Of a stretch of 39,654 nucleotides of DNA, positions 36,701-39,654 are shown piece by piece. The position numbers and the translations under genes were made by a program. Numbering within the stretch: position 1 is the stretch's first letter; each line of letters starts with the position of its first letter. Origin of the DNA: Nocardia xishanensis NBRC 101358 (GTDB taxonomy: Bacteria > Actinomycetota > Actinomycetes > Mycobacteriales > Mycobacteriaceae); contig NZ_BDCF01000063.1 of assembly GCF_001613365.1 (NCBI RefSeq), forward strand, positions 1 through 39,654, written 5' to 3'. Below the pieces are notes generated by a model that had not been told where the DNA came from, did no database searches, and saw nothing but the letters and a program-made list of their open reading frames with translations.

Positions 36701-37329
36701 GCGGGCAGGGTGTGCACGAGCTTCTCCAGCTCGGTGTGCGCCTCGGCGAGTTGTTCAGCCTCCACCAGGTGTTCGGCGAGCTGACCGGAGAGCGCGAGCA
36801 CCGCCTCGGTGACCGAGACCGGGGTGCGGTCGGTGTCCAGGTCACCGTCCCATGTCCGCACCACTTGGTGCGCGAGCTGCCACAGCTGGGTCTGGGTGAG
36901 CAGCGTCGCCGACGGCTCCACCGGAAGCAGCAGTCCGTGTTCGGTGAGCAGCCGCCCGGCGTAGGAGTGGTAGGTGCTGATCTCGGGCTCGGCACCGGAG
37001 AGCTGCGCGCGCAGCTCCCCCGACGCGTCCAGCTCGCGCAGCAGCGGCGAACCCGCCAGCCGCGCCAGCCGCGTGCGAATGCGAGCGGTCAACTGCTGGG
37101 CGGCTTTTCGCGTGAAGGTCAGGCCTAGTACCTGATCGGGCAGTACCAGCCGATTGGCCACCATCCACACCACGCGCGCGGCCATCGTCTCGGTTTTGCC
37201 CGCGCCCGCGCCCGCGACCACCAGCGTTGGTCCGAGCGGGGCGGCGATCACCGCGGCTTGTTCATCGGTCGGGGGTGGCAGGCCGAGCGCCTCGGCGATC
37301 CGCTGAGGCGTCACGGCGGGGTGACTCAC
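33742..37329 (-). CDS. adnB: AdnB subunit of the AdnAB helicase-nuclease
   Basis: A 1195-residue UvrD-type motor joined to a RecB-type nuclease. Motor: GAGAGKT (40-46), LDEYQDTGHAQR, VGDPMQSIYGWRGA, LTVHAAKGLEWEIVAVPHV and RRLFYVALTRTERVLLV. Nuclease near the C terminus: GTAFHAWVQRWF, GRMDAVFAEPGGGWTVVDWKTG and MQLAIYRLAWARL. AdnAB resects double-strand breaks in mycobacteria and relatives, in place of RecBCD. An acidic Pro-rich linker (about 905-985, with FAPFPDDFEPPPDEF) makes it longer than the M. tuberculosis protein. The GTG start (37329) overlaps the adnA stop by GTGA, so the two subunits are translationally coupled. Sequence in the same frame upstream of 37329 is antisense noise over adnA. 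Confidence 0.95.
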   Translation of the reverse strand: MSHPAVTPQRIAEALGLPPPTDEQAAVIAAPLGPTLVVAGAGAGKTETMAARVVWMVANRLVLPDQVLGLTFTRKAAQQLTARIRTRLARLAGSPLLRELDASGELRAQLSGAEPEISTYHSYAGRLLTEHGLLLPVEPSATLLTQTQLWQLAHQVVRTWDGDLDTDRTPVSVTEAVLALSGQLAEHLVEAEQLAEAHTELEKLVHTLPAGPRQRGGPSQALLSIVQVQRERVALLPLVQQLAAALRRRGALDFGAQMSLAARLAAEHQEVATAERGRFRLVLLDEYQDTGHAQRILLAALFGGEATPTRDESASAARRLAVTAVGDPMQSIYGWRGASAANLPRFATDFPLSAGVPAPILPLLTSWRNPPEALALANLVAEPLRRTALDAGGVTVDALRAKPNAEPGVVAVALTETVADERDWVAERIAAEWSARHAAGEPPPTSAILVRRNADAAPIAEALRGQGLPVEIVGLGGLLATPEVADIVATLRLIAEPAAGSAAVRVLTGARWRIGVADLAALARRARELSISRLSGGETDEITDGAALAAALREVAPEPAEQAGLADAIADPGPRENYSASGYTRIEALGRELAALRERSGQPLVELVSDVERTIGVGVETQARRAMAGTGAGREHLDAFAEVVAGYAADTGASLSGLLAFLAAAESVENGLEPGEVEVAKDRVQVLTVHAAKGLEWEIVAVPHVVRGVFPSGAASATWLGALAELPTSLRGDRIQDDDAEGVPVLDLADLYDRADLEAAIKAHKSALDRRRLDEERRLFYVALTRTERVLLVSAHHWAETGSTPKGASDFLLELKNASESADGPAFGVLDVVRWDDPPEVDAVNPFTDNPATAEWPRDPLGPRRDPIEQGAALVRSALADLRAQPADARATAGTPATGARPAGPAPSTEPPAEPDALFSVDELLTPTDDFAPFPDDFEPPPDEFVPEEQAADPDDPEGWAADVDALLAEHEAGLAAAQEVELPGQIPATALVEMRADPAKLARRLRRPLPYPPNPLARRGTAFHAWVQRWFAGTRLLGLDELPGAGEPDPHDASVDAELARMQDAFLNSPWAQRSPLDVEVPFETSIAGTVIRGRMDAVFAEPGGGWTVVDWKTGAEPGPADEPAVAMQLAIYRLAWARLMAARHGGTEREMLEKIGAAFHYVRSGRTIAPAELPGPEELAALIRSAAPTRQDD

Positions 37330-39654
37330 TCGTCGGTCACCTGCCTTCCGGTGTCCTGCACCGGACAACTGCCCGCCACCGCGCAATGACGGCAGCCGTC
37401 GTTGCGCATGGCGAGATAGCTCGGGCCGCGGGTGGACGCGGCGGCGTCGTGGATCGTCGTTCGCCACCTGTCGAGCGCCTCGGGATCGAGCGGCTCCTGC
37501 ATGCGCTGGGTGGCGCCCTCTTTGCTGCTCGGCTTGGCCACGTAGATGAGACGGGCACCGCCCGGCTCGCCGACGGACCCGGATTCCATTGGCGCCTCGC
37601 CGCTCTCGGCGGAGTTCGATCCGTCGAGAGCGCCGAGCGCGGCGGCGACCTGGTAGGTGGCCAGCTGCGCGTGGTCGGCGGCGGCCTGCTTGCTGATGGG
37701 GGTCTTGCCGGTCTTCACGTCGACGATCACGAAGCGGCCCATCGCATCTCGCTCCAGCCGGTCCACCCGGCCCTTGATGCGCACCGGCGGTTCGTCGTCG
37801 CCGCGCGGCGGCAGCACACAGTCGACGGGCACCTCGACACCGGCCTGGGTGAGCTCGCCCCGGGTGTTGCGCACCCAGGCCATGAACGTCTCCAGCATCG
37901 CCTCGGTGCGCCGCAGCTCCTGGCGGGAATGCCAGCCGGTGCCGGGATCGATGGCCCGCCACGCCCGGTCGAGCGCCGCTCGCACCTGCGCCTCTGGCAC
38001 CTTGCCCGCCAGCGCCTGCACCAGGGTGTGCACCAGATTGCCCTTGACGGCGTGCGGATTGTCGCCGTCGGTGCCGCCGTGCCGTTCCAGCGCCCAGCGC
38101 AGCGGGCAGGTGCGCAGCAGTTCCACGGTGGACGGCGACAACGCGACCGCGGTCTCCTCGTCGTCCCACAACGGGCGCGCCGAACTGAGTTCGGCGGTGC
38201 CGTACCACTCCTCGGGATGCGTGCCACGCACCCCGGCGTGCGCCAACCTGGCCAGCTGGTGCGCGGCCCTGCGGCGGCGCTCCGGGTCGGCCTCGGCGTC
38301 GCAGACCACGCCGCGCAACTCGGCCACCAGCGAATGCATGACGAGCGCGCGACCTGGATCGGCGACCGGCAGTGCGCCGGGCTCGGTGTCGTCGTCGTGC
38401 CCGAGCAGCTCGGACAGGAAGCGGGATGGCACCAGATCCCGTTCGCCCGAAGCGGATTCGACCGCGGTCACCAGCAGCGAGCGCCTCGCCCTGCTGCACG
38501 CGACGAGCAACAGCCTGCGCTCCTCGGCCAGGATCGGGGCGGCGCGGCTGACCGATTCGCCGACCAGACCGATGCCCGCGCTGAGATCGACCAGATCCTC
38601 GGTGTGCAGCAGGGTGCCGCGCGGCCGCGGATTGGGCCAGATACCCTCCTGCACGCCCGCGACCGCGACCACGTCCCACTCCCGGCCCGCCGCGGCGTGC
38701 GCGCTGATCAGGGCGACGGCGTCCCCCGGCGCGGTCAGCGGCGCGGTGTCCTGCGGAATCTCCTGCTGGAGAAGATATTCCACGAAGCCCTCGATGCCGG
38801 CCCGTGGAATACGGTCGACATAGGCCGCCGCGGCGTCGAACAGCCCGACGGCGGCGTCGAGGTCGCGGTCGGCCTGCATGCCGACCGCGCCGCCGCGTTC
38901 GGACTGGGCGACCCAGCGCCGTTCCAGGCGGGAAGCGGTCCACAGCGTCCACAGCACGTCCTCCAGGCCGGAGGCCCGTCTGCGCGCCTTGCGGCCGCGG
39001 TCCAAGGCGTCGAGCACACGGTGCAGCGGCGCGGCCTCGACATCGGTGAGACGGTCGAGTATCGCCCGATCGCCGATGCCGACGAGCAGATCGCGCAGTA
39101 CCTCGGCCGACGACTGCTCGAGCAGCGGACGTCCGGCGTCACCGAGGGCTTCGTCGCCACCGGCATCGGCAAGGACGGTTCCGTTCCCCGCTTTCCTGCT
39201 GTTGTTCGGACGCTCGTCGCCGGGACGGCTCGGCGCGTAGCCGTCGTCGGCGTGCTCGGCGACCTCCAAGCCCCACTCGAGATCGGCTTCCCGCCACTCG
39301 GATTCGCTGACGACCCAGTCGGAGTCGACGGCCGTCCACTCGGGTTCGGATGGGCTCCAGTCGGATTCGGCGTCGTCCAGCGGCGGCGTGTCGTCCAGCG
39401 GCGGCACGTCATCCGATGCCGGCACCTCGGCCCATGCCTGCCCTCCGTCCTTCTTCGCCGCCCTGCGTTCCACCTCCAGCACCGCGCGCCGAACACCGCG
39501 GCGCAAGCGCCGAAGGCTGATCTGGTCCGCGCCGCCCAGCGGTCCGGAGAGCAGATCGAGGGCGTCCTCGGCGGAGAACATCGTCTCCCCCGCCCGACGC
39601 GACCGTTCGCCCGCGAGCAGCGCGCGCAACGCGAGCAGCATCCAGGCCGCGCCG
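37326..39654 (-). CDS. adnA: AdnA subunit of the AdnAB helicase-nuclease (C-terminal part; cut by window end)
   Basis: The frame is open to the window edge, so the N-terminal motor (Walker A and B) is outside. Visible: a degenerate motor part with SAHAAAGREWDVVAVAGVQEGIWPN and RRLLLVACSRARRSLLV, then the RecB-type nuclease with CPLRWALERHGG, GNLVHTLVQALAG, RIKGRVDRLERDAMGRFVIVDVKTGKT, ADHAQLATYQVAA and the closing CRHCAVAGSC. The Cys of CPLRW plus these three can hold a 4Fe-4S cluster, as in AddB-type nucleases. The linker contains the Trp-heptad repeat at 39261-39365 and a PPLDD duplication. AdnA is the subunit that cuts the 5' strand and pairs with the AdnB motor. Overlaps adnB by GTGA. Confidence 0.93.
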   Translation of the reverse strand, partial: GAAWMLLALRALLAGERSRRAGETMFSAEDALDLLSGPLGGADQISLRRLRRGVRRAVLEVERRAAKKDGGQAWAEVPASDDVPPLDDTPPLDDAESDWSPSEPEWTAVDSDWVVSESEWREADLEWGLEVAEHADDGYAPSRPGDERPNNSRKAGNGTVLADAGGDEALGDAGRPLLEQSSAEVLRDLLVGIGDRAILDRLTDVEAAPLHRVLDALDRGRKARRRASGLEDVLWTLWTASRLERRWVAQSERGGAVGMQADRDLDAAVGLFDAAAAYVDRIPRAGIEGFVEYLLQQEIPQDTAPLTAPGDAVALISAHAAAGREWDVVAVAGVQEGIWPNPRPRGTLLHTEDLVDLSAGIGLVGESVSRAAPILAEERRLLLVACSRARRSLLVTAVESASGERDLVPSRFLSELLGHDDDTEPGALPVADPGRALVMHSLVAELRGVVCDAEADPERRRRAAHQLARLAHAGVRGTHPEEWYGTAELSSARPLWDDEETAVALSPSTVELLRTCPLRWALERHGGTDGDNPHAVKGNLVHTLVQALAGKVPEAQVRAALDRAWRAIDPGTGWHSRQELRRTEAMLETFMAWVRNTRGELTQAGVEVPVDCVLPPRGDDEPPVRIKGRVDRLERDAMGRFVIVDVKTGKTPISKQAAADHAQLATYQVAAALGALDGSNSAESGEAPMESGSVGEPGGARLIYVAKPSSKEGATQRMQEPLDPEALDRWRTTIHDAAASTRGPSYLAMRNDGCRHCAVAGSCPVQDTGRQVTDE
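39261..39365 (-). repeat. Acidic Trp heptad repeat within AdnA
   Basis: Five consecutive 7-residue units, SDWSPSE, PEWTAVD, SDWVVSE, SEWREAD, LEWGLEV, put a Trp at exactly every seventh residue, each preceded by Asp or Glu. Next to it (about 39375-39415) an 18-bp direct repeat encodes two copies of a PPLDD unit. Confidence 0.8.

Overview
The window looks like chromosomal DNA of a mycolic-acid actinobacterium of the Nocardia type. The evidence is very high GC with GC-rich third codon positions, GTG starts, mycobacterial-type housekeeping proteins (WhiB7, mycoredoxin, UvrD2, AdnA/AdnB, Rpf) and two paralogous secreted glycine-zipper proteins of a kind I associate with Nocardia. No insertion sequence, phage gene or CRISPR array was seen.

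Left part (1-8.2 kb) is accessory. It holds the 3' end of an 11-residue-repeat protein, an orphan cytochrome P450, a small ORF translationally coupled to a 19-codon leader, an ACT-domain membrane protein, a secreted glycine-zipper protein, and a divergent pair (steroid 5-alpha-reductase-like protein / SnoaL-KSI-like protein). A 14-bp palindrome between that pair matches the KstR cholesterol-regulon consensus. A DUF2231 membrane protein and a secretory-lipase-family hydrolase follow.

Middle part (8.2-14.9 kb) is a compact minus-strand operon and the most interesting system here: a fatty acyl-AMP ligase, a stand-alone ACP, a 23-codon coupling ORF with an ATGA overlap at each end, and a KS-AT-ACP-alpha-oxoamine synthase megaprotein. 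Read together, a fatty acid is activated, extended once with malonyl-CoA without reduction, and released by decarboxylative condensation with an amino acid. By analogy with PigJ/PigH of prodigiosin synthesis, the expected product is an amino-diketone that can close to an alkyl hydroxypyrrole/pyrrolinone. A strong terminator isolates the operon upstream.

15-18.8 kb carries a PEBP-family protein, an anchored protein with two tandem Cys-rich domains, the second glycine-zipper paralogue, an initiator tRNA-Met with its own terminator, and an Rpf gene. The Rpf gene has a long structured leader and a CRP-like palindrome upstream.

18.8-39.7 kb is a conserved block that matches, in order and orientation as far as I recall them, M. 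tuberculosis Rv3193c-Rv3202c: UPF0182 protein, PDZ/Lon-type protease, DUF2342 protein, ThiF-like protein, ABC1 kinase, whiB7, uvrD2, mrx1, nudC, K+ channel, adnB, adnA (cut by the window end). A PPA1309-family gene and a DoxX-like gene sit within it. The whiB7 leader is notable: a WhiB7-type promoter, a 117-codon upstream ORF ending in rare Arg codons, and an attenuator hairpin with a matching antiterminator segment. Other oddities are a 19-bp tandem repeat between convergent doxX and adnB, a Trp-every-seven-residues acidic linker in AdnA, and a NudC that has lost its zinc cysteines.
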